From Bacteroidota bacterium (GTDB lineage Bacteria > Bacteroidota > Bacteroidia > CAIKAF01), in assembly GCA_016866335.1 (NCBI GenBank), contig VGMT01000017.1:1-41773 (forward strand): a stretch of DNA of 41,773 nucleotides, in the 5' to 3' direction. Below are positions 35,135 to 41,773 of this stretch, one piece after another (the first letter of the stretch is position 1; each line of letters opens with the position of its first letter). Under the pieces are notes generated by a model. It made no database searches, was not told where the DNA came from, and saw only the letters and a list, made by a program, of their open reading frames with translations. A program made the position numbers and the translations under genes.

Positions 35135-35608
35135 TTAAAAACGGAAGTGAGAGAAAGCCTTGTTGGCTTCGGCCATACGGTGGGTATCTTCCTTCTTTTT
35201 ATAGGCTCCACCCTCGTTGTTAAAGGCAGCCATAACTTCGTTGGCCAATTTCTGAGCCATTGATTTATCGTTGCGCTTGCGGGCAGCCAGAATCATCCAT
35301 TTCATACCCAAAGACAAACGGCGAGAAGGCCGAATTTCTTGTGGAATTTGGAAGGTTGCTCCACCTACACGGCGAGAACGTACTTCCACAGCGGGAGTTA
35401 CATTTTCAAGAGCCTTTTTCCAAACATCTAGCGGAGAAGGCTCGTCGGCCATACGCTTGCTGATGATTTCAATAGACTCGTAAAAAATCTCGTACGAGGT
35501 TTGCTTTTTTCCGCTCAGCATCAAGTTGTTCACAAACTTGGTCACCAAGGTATCCTTAAACTTAGGGTCTGGAAGGATAATCCGCTTTTTTGGTTTAGAT
35601 TTTCTCAT
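35135..35608 (-). CDS. rpsG: 30S ribosomal protein S7
   Basis: 157 residues. [20 protein letters not shown] opens the protein; [40 protein letters not shown] and [15 protein letters not shown] are diagnostic. S7 organises the head domain near the E site. It lies 29 nt after rpsL. Confidence 0.98.
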   Translation of the reverse strand: MRKSKPKKRIILPDPKFKDTLVTKFVNNLMLSGKKQTSYEIFYESIEIISKRMADEPSPLDVWKKALENVTPAVEVRSRRVGGATFQIPQEIRPSRRLSLGMKWMILAARKRNDKSMAQKLANEVMAAFNNEGGAYKKKEDTHRMAEANKAFSHFRF

Positions 35609-35637
35609 TATTGAAAAGGTCTATTCAGCAAGGTTAA

Positions 35638-36021
35638 TTAGCTCTTTTTGGCTTTCGGGCGCTTGGTTCCGTATTTGCTACGACGCTGGTTACGGCCTTC
35701 TACACCGGCTGTATCCAAAGCTCCACGCACAATGTGGTAACGCACTCCTGGCAAGTCTTTAACCCTACCGCCGCGCACCAAAACTATGCTGTGCTCTTGT
35801 AAATTGTGACCTTCACCAGGAATGTAGGCATTCACCTCACGTTGGTTGGTCAAACGTACACGGGCTACTTTACGCAGGGCCGAGTTTGGTTTTTTGGGTG
35901 TAGTCGTGTACACACGAACGCAAACGCCACGACGCTGAGGACATGAATCCAGAGCGATGGACTTACTTTTCTTTACTATTTGGGTGCGTCCTTTTCGCAC
36001 CAGCTGTTGGATTGTTGGCAT
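35638..36021 (-). CDS. rpsL: 30S ribosomal protein S12
   Basis: 127 residues: [39 protein letters not shown], and [19 protein letters not shown]. Both lysines altered in classical streptomycin resistance (in TPKKPNS and GRVKDLPG) are wild type. It is the first gene of the str unit and has a promoter module 45-75 nt upstream. Confidence 0.98.
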   Translation of the reverse strand: MPTIQQLVRKGRTQIVKKSKSIALDSCPQRRGVCVRVYTTTPKKPNSALRKVARVRLTNQREVNAYIPGEGHNLQEHSIVLVRGGRVKDLPGVRYHIVRGALDTAGVEGRNQRRSKYGTKRPKAKKS

Positions 36022-36044
36022 ATCAATACTTTAAGGATTAAAGC

Positions 36045-36096
36045 CTACCCTACATTTAGGGATTGCAAAGGTGCTGTTTATTTTTCAATTATCCAA
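36045..36096 (-). promoter_or_regulatory. ribosomal promoter-leader module before rpsL
   Basis: Minus strand: TTGGA with TTG at 36094-36096, 20 nt, then CACCTTTG at 36066-36073, continuing GCAATCCC. The predicted start is near 36062, with a 41-nt leader. CCCTA, loop AATG, TAGGG forms a 5-bp hairpin at the predicted 5' end. Confidence 0.75.
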
Positions 36097-36151
36097 CACG
36101 GCCTCTGGAATTTTCTGCAAGTTATTGGTTTCATTCCGCACTAAAACAGCC

Positions 36152-36159
36152 TACCTTTG
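36152..36159 (+). promoter_or_regulatory. -7 box of the SDR gene
   Basis: TACCTTTG, an exact TAnnTTTG match 10 nt before the ATG at 36170, so the leader is about 7 nt. TTGG at 36125-36128 is a possible but distant -33 box. The box begins with T, unlike the three ribosomal promoters. Confidence 0.6.
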
Positions 36160-36169
36160 CAATAAAAAT

Positions 36170-36868
36170 ATGCGCATTTTCATTACGGGAGCCACCGCAG
36201 GCATTGGTCAGCATTTGGCACAAAAGGCTATTCTACAGGGACATGATCTGGTTTTTACGGGCAGCAATCCCAGCGGAGTTCAACAGGCAGAGGGGGAATT
36301 TAAAGCACTTTCAAATCAGTCGGTAGCAGGTTTTGTGGTGGACTTTACCGATCCCATTCAAACCGCCCAATTTATTTCAAATTCCTTTACCGAGGCAACC
36401 TTGCCTGATGTGTTGGTTTTTAATGCAGGTCAGTATGCCGAGGGGCCCTTGCATGAGCCCGGACTTGGGCATATTCAACGGCAGCTTAGGTTGCACTTTT
36501 TGCACATCACCGAGTGCCTAGAAGATTGGCTGCCTATTATGAGGGACAGAAAGGCGGGTCATATTATAGGAGTAAATTCGATTTTGGCGCTGGAACCCCG
36601 CCGTTCGGCTCCGGGATATTGCATGTCGAAACAGGCTCTTTTGCAGTATTTTCGAGCGCTTCAGCCGGAATTGCTGCCCTTTGGCATTCGCGTCAGTCAG
36701 GTGCTGCCCTCTTCAACCGCATCCCGTTCATGGCAAGGCAGCGGCATCAGCGAAAGCGATTTGATTGGTACCGACGAACTGTCAAACTGGATAGCGCAAA
36801 TTTGGTCTAGCCCAACAAACACCCTTCCCACCGAGCTGATTCTTCGTCCAATGAGCTCTATGTTTTAA
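36170..36868 (+). CDS. short-chain dehydrogenase/reductase (SDR)
   Basis: A 232-residue classical SDR. MRIFITGATAGIGQHLAQKA carries the TGxxxGIG nucleotide motif, VLVFNAGQYAEGP the NAG motif, VNSILA the catalytic serine and GYCMSKQA the YxxxK pair. A longer frame from 36071 runs through the promoter and is not used. Substrate and cofactor cannot be told from sequence. It is divergent from rpsL and is a single gene with its own terminator. Confidence 0.88.
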   Translation: MRIFITGATAGIGQHLAQKAILQGHDLVFTGSNPSGVQQAEGEFKALSNQSVAGFVVDFTDPIQTAQFISNSFTEATLPDVLVFNAGQYAEGPLHEPGLGHIQRQLRLHFLHITECLEDWLPIMRDRKAGHIIGVNSILALEPRRSAPGYCMSKQALLQYFRALQPELLPFGIRVSQVLPSSTASRSWQGSGISESDLIGTDELSNWIAQIWSSPTNTLPTELILRPMSSMF

Positions 36869-36872
36869 TGTA

Positions 36873-36908
36873 GATTCCGAATCTGCTTTTTAGTTTTTCT
36901 TTTTTTTA
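36873..36908 (+). terminator. intrinsic terminator after the SDR gene
   Basis: AGATT, loop CCG, AATCT (36873-36885) is followed by GC and a long T-rich run to 36908 with a few interruptions. The stem is short. Element copy 3 begins directly after the T-run. Confidence 0.6.
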
Positions 36909-37050
36909 GGGCGGGTTATCGGGCTTTCGCCGGTAGTCCGCCGTTAAAAGCCTTGTGCCCAGCGGCTTTACGCGGGCTCCTAAAGTCGCCTGCGCAGCAC
37001 GCGGGCACGTGGGCTTTTTCCGTACGGGCTACTCTGGCTCAATCCCGCCC
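36909..37050 (-). repeat. structured GC-rich intergenic element, copy 3
   Basis: Read on the minus strand. Outer helix: GGGCGGG with CCCGCCC (plus-strand 37044-37050 and 36909-36915). Inner helix: GTAG and CCGT with GCGG and CTAC. Long arm: AAAAGCC with GGCTTTT (plus-strand 37012-37018 and 36946-36952) and GTGCCC with GGGCAC (37003-37008 and 36955-36960). Tip: GCGC, A, GGC, loop GACTTTAGGA, GCC, C, GCGT, using one G-U pair. GGC-GAAA-GCC lies on the 3' side. Copy 4 follows in the opposite orientation, so the pair forms a large inverted repeat. Confidence 0.8.
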
Positions 37051-37197
37051 GCGGCGGCCTTACACCAAACTTGGCGATAATTAAATCTAATAAGCTAGTC
37101 CCTGCAGATGGCACTACAAAAGCATATAGGATTAAAATGAGCGGACAAATAATGTGGAACTTAAAATGGAAGCACCTAAATGACACAGGCCACCCGC
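37051..37197. other. spacer between inverted elements 3 and 4
   Basis: About 147 nt of ordinary base composition between two oppositely oriented elements. No gene or clear motif is seen. The last 20 nt (ATGACACAGGCC) resemble the sequence before copy 1. Confidence 0.4.
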
Positions 37198-37337
37198 GGG
37201 CGGGATTGAACCGGGTTGCCCGCAAGGCGGTCGGGGCCTGGCCCGCGTGGCGCGGAGGCGACTTTAGGAGCCACCGCAAGCCCGCTGGGCCAGCCCCCGA
37301 CCGACGCGGACAACCGGTGAAAGCCCGGTAACCCGCC
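37198..37337 (+). repeat. structured GC-rich intergenic element, copy 4
   Basis: Outer helix: GGCGGG (37199-37204) with CCCGCC (37332-37337). Inner helix: GGTTG and CCGC with GCGG and CAACC. Long arm: CGGTCGGGG (37228-37236) with CCCCGACCG (37295-37303), one mismatch, and CTGGCCC (37238-37244) with GGGCCAG (37287-37293). Tip: GCGG, A, GGC, loop GACTTTAGGA, GCC, A, CCGC. This is the most stable copy, with a 16-pair arm. It lies 56 nt upstream of the HAD gene. Confidence 0.85.
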
Positions 37338-37393
37338 ACAACAAAACCACCTAAAATCCACACAAACCCAGCAATTCGCATTACTTTTATTCC

Positions 37394-38086
37394 ATGAAAT
37401 CCCATGTTTTTTTTGATTTAGACAATACCCTTTGGGATTTTAAGGCGAATTCTAGGGATACCCTGACCGAACTCTATGCTTATTTTAGGCTAAACACCAT
37501 AATTCCTGATGCTGAGCTATTTATAGAGTTTTATGAGGGATTTAATGCGGCTTGCTGGGCCGCTTATCAGCGCAATGAAATGCGAAAAGATTTTTTGAGG
37601 CATCAGCGCTTTTTTTTGACCTTGGCGCATTTTGGATTTAAAAACCGAACCTTGGCCAAGAAACTGGGCGCCGAGTATGTGGCTCGCTCGCCCTTGAAAA
37701 CCAAGCTGTTGCCGCATGCCATGGAGGTTGTAGAACGGCTGCACGCCGAGTTCCCACTGCATATTATTACCAATGGGTTTCAAGAAGTACAGTCGGTCAA
37801 GCTCAGGGAATCGGGCCTTGCGCCCTATTTTAAAGAAATAATCACCTCAGAAAAGGCCGGACACAAAAAGCCATCTCCCCGGATTTTTCAATTGGCTTTG
37901 AAGCGTTCGGGAGCGGCTGCCGAGCAAAGTTGGATGGTTGGCGATGATTATCAGGCCGATGCACTGGGTGGTTGGCAATCTGGCCTTCGTTCCATTTGGC
38001 TTGAACCTACCGCTGAAACCTCAAGCCATCCTGAAATTCAAAAGGTAGCCTGCCTATCGGAAGTCCCAAAAATCATTTTAGGTTGA
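37394..38086 (+). CDS. HAD-family hydrolase, YjjG-like pyrimidine nucleotidase
   Basis: 230 residues of the HAD superfamily. Motif I is FFDLDNTLWDF near 6-16, motif II ITNGF near 121, motif III the lysine in GHKKPSP near 155 and motif IV MVGDDYQADALGG near 182. The overall pattern (AxxRxxFLRHQRFF cap region, TNGFQEVQSVKL) is that of YjjG, a 5'-nucleotidase acting on non-canonical pyrimidine nucleotides, a house-cleaning role. TTACTTTTA about 20 nt before the ATG may be its -7 box. A single gene after element copy 4. Confidence 0.85.
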   Translation: MKSHVFFDLDNTLWDFKANSRDTLTELYAYFRLNTIIPDAELFIEFYEGFNAACWAAYQRNEMRKDFLRHQRFFLTLAHFGFKNRTLAKKLGAEYVARSPLKTKLLPHAMEVVERLHAEFPLHIITNGFQEVQSVKLRESGLAPYFKEIITSEKAGHKKPSPRIFQLALKRSGAAAEQSWMVGDDYQADALGGWQSGLRSIWLEPTAETSSHPEIQKVACLSEVPKIILG

Positions 38087-38126
38087 ACCTAAGCAGCAAT
38101 TAAAGCGCGCTAAGAGCTGCTAAGAT

Positions 38127-38156
38127 TTTGCATTTCCATTGTGCTATGTATCTTTG
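38127..38156 (+). promoter_or_regulatory. promoter of the MerR-MltD-DUF4837 operon
   Basis: TTTG at 38127-38130, 18 nt, TATCTTTG at 38149-38156: the best complete match to the Bacteroidota consensus in the window. The start would be near 38160, giving a leader of about 33 nt. It rules out a longer frame beginning at 38139. Confidence 0.75.
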
Positions 38157-38192
38157 AGCACCAACACGTTTCACCAACCCCAATCCAGGCCA

Positions 38193-38549
38193 ATGAGCCT
38201 AAAAGAAAAACAAGCCGAAGACTTAAAACTGTACTACACCATTGGTGAAGTAAGTGCTATGTTGGGCGTGAACGCCTCGCTGATTCGGTTCTGGGAAAAA
38301 GAATTTCCGGCGCTGAAGCCGAAAAAGAACAAGAAAGGGAATCGGCTTTTTACCAAAGCCAACATACACCATCTTAGAGAAATATACCATTGGGTAAAGG
38401 AGCAGGGATTTACCTTAGAGGGGGCAAGAAAAAAAATGTTGGCCGATAAGAAAATTAAAAGCCAAATGGATCGTTCTGGTTTGGAGTCAGACCGGTGGAC
38501 GACCATTCAGGGCTTGCTTGATGAATTAGAATTGCTGTTGAAAAAATGA
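38193..38549 (+). CDS. MerR-family transcriptional regulator
   Basis: 118 residues. The N-terminal winged helix (YYTIGEVSAMLGVNASLIRF, WEKEFPALKPKKNKKGNRLF, near 15-55) is the MerR DNA-binding domain, and the rest is a short helix with no sensor cysteines. Proteins of this compact type are common in Bacteroidota. I chose the ATG at 38193 because it is the first after the promoter. It overlaps the next gene by 4 nt (ATGA), so it may regulate cell-wall functions, though that is inferred only from the neighbours. Confidence 0.85.
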   Translation: MSLKEKQAEDLKLYYTIGEVSAMLGVNASLIRFWEKEFPALKPKKNKKGNRLFTKANIHHLREIYHWVKEQGFTLEGARKKMLADKKIKSQMDRSGLESDRWTTIQGLLDELELLLKK

Positions 38550-40018
38550 GGATTTTTACTGTATTGATTCGGAAATATGGGTTTGTTTTCGTTGGGTGGA
38601 TAAGTGCGTTTAGCGTGTATGCCGATCAGGTTGACCCCATTGAAATGCCCAAAGCCGACGACCCGGTCTTGGCCATGATGGACAGTTTAGATGTACTAAA
38701 CTACTTTAAAAATTACCGAAAGGTGAACGAAGGTTCGGCTCAGCGTAATTTGCAATATGCCCCTGACTCGGTTCCGGAGTTTTCAGACAAGGTTTACCGA
38801 GAACGGTTAAAAAAGTTAGACCAGGCCACTCCGTTTAAACTGGATTACAACCCTTATGTTAAGGGCTACATTGAATTGTATGCCAACCGACGAAGGGGCA
38901 CGGTAAGCCGAATGTTGGGATTGGCCAACACCTATTTCCCAATTTTTGAAGAAAAGCTGGCCAAAAACAACATGCCCTTGGAATTAAAGTACTTGGCCAT
39001 TGTAGAATCGGCCCTAAATCCTTCGGCCAAATCAAGAGCGGGCGCTATGGGCTTGTGGCAGTTTATGTACGGCACCGGAAAACTAATGGGCCTTGAAATA
39101 AGCAGCTATGTTGATGAGCGCTGCGATCCCGACAAAGCCACCGATGCGGCCATAGCTTACCTAAAATATTTGTACAAGTATTTTGGCAACGACTGGCATT
39201 TGGCCTTGGCGGCCTACAATGCCGGGCCGGGGAATGTGAACAAAGCCATTCGCAGGTCGGGCGGAAAGCGCGATTATTGGGAACTAAGGCCTTACCTACC
39301 CGGAGAAACCAACGGATACGTTCCTGCCTTTATCGCCGTTAATTACATTATGAACCATTACCGCGACCACAACATCAAACCGGTTCAGGCAAAATACCAC
39401 AGGTATGAAATTGACAGTATTTATGTGCGTCAGGAAATGACATTCAAGCAAATTTCGGATGTGGTAGGAATTGAAATGTCGGAATTAGAGGTGCTGAACC
39501 CTATGTACATTCAGGGCTTTGTTCCCGCCAAATGGAAACCCCTGCCGGTGTATTTACCCAAAAGCTACATTGGAGACTTTATTGTAAACGAACCTTTGCT
39601 GTACCGATATGTAACGGGGGGCTGGGCAGAACCCCCTGTGGATAGTGCAAAAATTGAAGAGGGTTTTTTTGCCAGTTATCACAAGGTAAGTCGGGGAGAA
39701 ACATTTGAGTTCATAGCCCAAAAGCACTCGGTTGAAGTAGATTCCCTGGCAAGTTGGAATCAATTGGAAACAAACGCTAGATTGTTTTTGGGGCAAAATT
39801 TGATTTTGTACACCAAGCAAGCTCCAGTTATTGAAGAAAAACCGGAACCAAAACCAGAAACCCCTAGTCAAGCACCTGCGTTGTACCACACCGTTCGCTC
39901 AGGAGAAACCCTTTGGGGAGTAGCACGAAAATACAACACCAGCCCAGAGGCCATCAAAGCCAAGAATGGATTAAACAGCGATGGTTTGAGGGTGGGACAA
40001 CGGCTTAAGATAAAATGA
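38546..40018 (+). CDS. MltD-like lytic transglycosylase with two LysM domains
   Basis: 490 residues. A signal peptide (about 1-26) is followed by a family 1 lytic transglycosylase domain: LAIVESALNPSAKSRAGAMG, near 150, holds the catalytic glutamate, and LWQFMYGTG and ALAAYNAGPGNVNKAI follow. A LysM domain lies near 385-430 (YHKVSRGETFEFIAQKHSV) and another at 445-490 (YHTVRSGETLWGVARKYNTS), joined by a proline/glutamate-rich linker. It cleaves peptidoglycan glycan strands in the periplasm. It overlaps both neighbours by 4 nt, so translation is coupled. Confidence 0.92.
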   Translation: MRIFTVLIRKYGFVFVGWISAFSVYADQVDPIEMPKADDPVLAMMDSLDVLNYFKNYRKVNEGSAQRNLQYAPDSVPEFSDKVYRERLKKLDQATPFKLDYNPYVKGYIELYANRRRGTVSRMLGLANTYFPIFEEKLAKNNMPLELKYLAIVESALNPSAKSRAGAMGLWQFMYGTGKLMGLEISSYVDERCDPDKATDAAIAYLKYLYKYFGNDWHLALAAYNAGPGNVNKAIRRSGGKRDYWELRPYLPGETNGYVPAFIAVNYIMNHYRDHNIKPVQAKYHRYEIDSIYVRQEMTFKQISDVVGIEMSELEVLNPMYIQGFVPAKWKPLPVYLPKSYIGDFIVNEPLLYRYVTGGWAEPPVDSAKIEEGFFASYHKVSRGETFEFIAQKHSVEVDSLASWNQLETNARLFLGQNLILYTKQAPVIEEKPEPKPETPSQAPALYHTVRSGETLWGVARKYNTSPEAIKAKNGLNSDGLRVGQRLKIK

Positions 40019-41037
40019 GGAATCTGCTGTTGCTTGTACCCCTATTTTTAATAGCCTGCAACGGAGGGAATAAAAATTACAGGCCAAAAGCCATTGGTCC
40101 TGAAGGCGACGTGATGTTGGTAGTGGCCGATGAATTTTGGAGAGAACACCCCTTGGGCGACACCCTGCGCAATTATTTTCAACAAGAGTACCCTGGGTTG
40201 CCCCAGGTAGAACCGTTATGGAAAATCAGCCGGATTTCACCTAAGGACTTTCAGGGCAACCTGCGTTGGCAAAAAAATGTTTTGATTGCGGTTATATCGG
40301 ATAAAGTCCGCGCTGGGCAGCCAAGTTTAGAATATGCCGACGATCCTTTTGCACGGCCACAATTGGTAGTGCGTTTAAGCGCCAACCACCCCAACGAATG
40401 GTTGGCCGCCTTTCGGGCAAGGCGCGCCGAAATCTTAACCCGGTTCAAAGAAAAGGATGCTCGGGTAATTGCCCAATCCATTCAAGAAAAAAACGCATGC
40501 AAATCGTGCGCTGACACCTTAAAAAACCGAATGGGTTTAAAAATGGCTATTCCATCCGTTTTTAGTCCTGTATTGAACTCGGACGAAATATCGGCCTTTC
40601 AATACCGTGCAGAGCGGGTTGAAAAAGGGAGTACCCATTTGATTGAAAAGGTTATTTGGCTTAGTTCGGTGAAGTACCAATCTGAAGCCCAATTTTCAAG
40701 GGAGTACCTAATCCGCTTGTCGGACCAAATCACAAAAACGGCATTTAAGGGCGAAAATCCGGGCAGCGGGGTGGTGGTTGAATCTAGAATGCCATGCGAC
40801 TCAGCTGTGCTTAGCTTAAACGGGCGCTACGCTATGGAAATGAGAGGTTTATGGCGCATGAGCAACGAATTTAAGGGTGGCCCCTTTCTGCTGTATGCTA
40901 TTTTAGACGAACCCAAACAACGTATTTGGCTTGCGGGCGGATTTGTTTTTGCCGCCGGACTCGACAAACGCGCTCATATCATTGAATTAGAAGGGATATT
41001 GCGTTCCTTAAACCCGGTTGAAAAATCAGGGAACTAG
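40015..41037 (+). CDS. DUF4837 family lipoprotein
   Basis: 340 residues. The N-terminus LLLLVPLFLIACNGG is a lipoprotein signal with the lipid-bearing cysteine at residue 15. The body (GDVMLVVADEFWREHPLGDT, RWQKNVLIAVISDK and GRYAMEMRGLWRMSNEFKGGP) matches DUF4837, found almost only in Bacteroidota. Function unknown. Its overlap with the MltD-like gene suggests a partner role in the cell envelope. Confidence 0.88.
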   Translation: MRNLLLLVPLFLIACNGGNKNYRPKAIGPEGDVMLVVADEFWREHPLGDTLRNYFQQEYPGLPQVEPLWKISRISPKDFQGNLRWQKNVLIAVISDKVRAGQPSLEYADDPFARPQLVVRLSANHPNEWLAAFRARRAEILTRFKEKDARVIAQSIQEKNACKSCADTLKNRMGLKMAIPSVFSPVLNSDEISAFQYRAERVEKGSTHLIEKVIWLSSVKYQSEAQFSREYLIRLSDQITKTAFKGENPGSGVVVESRMPCDSAVLSLNGRYAMEMRGLWRMSNEFKGGPFLLYAILDEPKQRIWLAGGFVFAAGLDKRAHIIELEGILRSLNPVEKSGN

Positions 41038-41074
41038 GTTCCTGGCGCAAGGAAAGTAAACCGCAGATAGCTTA

Positions 41075-41298
41075 GCCAGGAATGCACGAATGGTTTGGTG
41101 GGTTGGCTAGATTGGCGGGGTATTCATAACCGGTGGTTATTAGAAAGGCGTTATAAGGGTAGCCACGAATGCACGAATGGTTTGTTGTGTTGGCTAAATT
41201 GGCGGGGTATTCATAATCGGTGGTTAATAGAAAGGCGTAATAAGGGTAGCCACGAATGCACGAATGGTTTGTTTTTGAGGCTACCCACGCAACCACAC
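41075..41298 (+). repeat. left array of 87-bp tandem repeats
   Basis: The core CCACGAATGCACGAATGG recurs at 41076 (as CCAGG...), 41163 and 41250, exactly 87 bp apart. The spacers (GTTGGCTA(A/G)ATTGGCGGGG and so on) are near copies of each other. The third core runs into a shortened spacer that meets the right array. The first core and the first core of the right array (41299) are exact inverted copies over 19 bp, sharing the CCAGG variant. Confidence 0.9.
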
Positions 41299-41773
41299 CC
41301 ATTCGTGCATTCCTGGCTTAAAACCTAGCCGAAAAAAGCCTAGCCAAATACATGCCTTCAAGAGTGGCTAAAGCCGCAACCACATCCATTCGTGCATTCG
41401 TGGCTAAAACCCCATACACCAAAAGTCTAGCCACATACATTCCTTCAAGAGTGGCTAAAGCCACAACCGCATCCATTCGTGCATTCGTGGCTAAAACCCC
41501 ATACACCAAAAGCCTAGCCCCATACATTCCTTCAAGAGTGGCTAAAGCCACAACCGCATCCATTCGTGCATTCGTGGCTAAAACCCCATACACCAAAAGC
41601 CTAGCCCCATACATTCCTTCAAGAGTGGCTAAAGCCACAACCCCAACCATTCGTGCATTCGTGGCTAAAACCCCATACACCAAAAGCCTAGCCCCATACA
41701 TTCCTTCAAGAGTGGCTAAAGCCACAACCCCAACCATTCGTGCATTCGTGGCTAAAACCCCATACACCAAAAG
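41299..41773 (-). repeat. right array of 87-bp tandem repeats, reaching the window end
   Basis: The inverted core CCATTCGTGCATTCGTGG occurs at 41299 (with CCTGG), 41386, 41473, 41560, 41647 and 41734, always 87 bp apart. Spacers differ from those on the left. Each later unit holds the palindrome GTGGCTAAAGCCAC. The last copies are nearly identical, which points to recent expansion. A minus-strand frame stays open because 87 is divisible by three; I do not regard it as a gene. Confidence 0.9.

Noticed and set aside
37071-37331. 86-codon plus-strand frame across element copy 4
   Set aside because: Same reason: it reads through the structured element, and protein similarity to the copy 1 frame is explained by the shared RNA or DNA structure.
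41072-41770. Minus-strand open frames of 76 and 150 codons with 29-residue repeats
   Set aside because: The frames are open only because the 87-bp period is a multiple of three; they have no promoter, no known domain, and the longer one runs off the window.
41075-41773. CRISPR array or integron attC array
   Set aside because: Spacers within each array are copies of one another rather than unique, cores are far apart, no GTTRRRY site was seen and no cas or intI gene is nearby.

Overview
The window reads as chromosome of a Bacteroidota bacterium, probably from the Flavobacteriales/Chitinophagales side. The signs are promoters with a TAnnTTTG -7 box, a type IX secretion C-terminal domain, SprB-type repeats, a DUF4837 lipoprotein, zinc-free forms of ribosomal proteins S14 and L36, and a ribosomal cluster carrying map next to secY but no tuf. 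I see no rRNA, tRNA, prophage or insertion sequence.

Layout. 1-4100 (+): a PpiD/SurA-like periplasmic foldase with a good terminator, then a GGGP-synthase-family gene overlapping pnuC, followed by a NadR-type ribosylnicotinamide kinase (a nicotinamide riboside uptake and phosphorylation pair). 4217-5497 (+): a secreted SprB-repeat protein with a SUEL-type lectin domain nested in an Ig-like domain. 5896-9161 (-): a DUF1800-DUF1501 pair, the latter with a twin-arginine signal and a T9SS tail. 9324-10103 (-): a secreted SUMF1/FGE-like protein. 10431-11435 (+): a TerC transporter. 11622-16139 (-): zwf-pgl-edd-eda, a complete Entner-Doudoroff operon. 16199-17897: a divergent pair, a Nudix-winged-helix (NrtR/AraR-like) regulator and a BadF-type sugar kinase. 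17913-36021 (-): the full str-S10-spc-alpha ribosomal cluster, 32 genes from rpsL to rplQ. 36170-41037 (+): an SDR oxidoreductase, a YjjG-like nucleotidase, and an operon of a MerR-type regulator, an MltD-like LysM transglycosylase and a DUF4837 lipoprotein. 41075-41773: two arrays of 87-bp tandem repeats meeting head to head.

Four structures go beyond the gene list. (1) A family of four GC-rich intergenic elements of about 140 nt (5650, 11443, 36909, 37198) shares a folded architecture whose helices differ in sequence but keep pairing, which is compensatory variation within one genome segment. (2) The ribosomal cluster has three near-identical promoter-leader modules (before rpsL, rpsJ and rpsQ): TTGGA, 20-nt spacing, CAC(C/A)TTTGCAATCCC, then a small CCC/GGG hairpin at the predicted 5' end. 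One of them lies just after an intrinsic terminator between rpmC and rpsQ, so the S10 and spc parts are probably separate transcription units. (3) A TAGTGT-N7-ACA operator-like site sits exactly 4 nt upstream of the -7 box of both zwf and the sugar kinase gene, linking the Nudix-type regulator to the Entner-Doudoroff operon. (4) The 87-bp arrays have different spacers but the same core and the same period.

Protein functions come from recognising family motifs by eye. Promoters, operators and folds are inferred from sequence and have not been tested.
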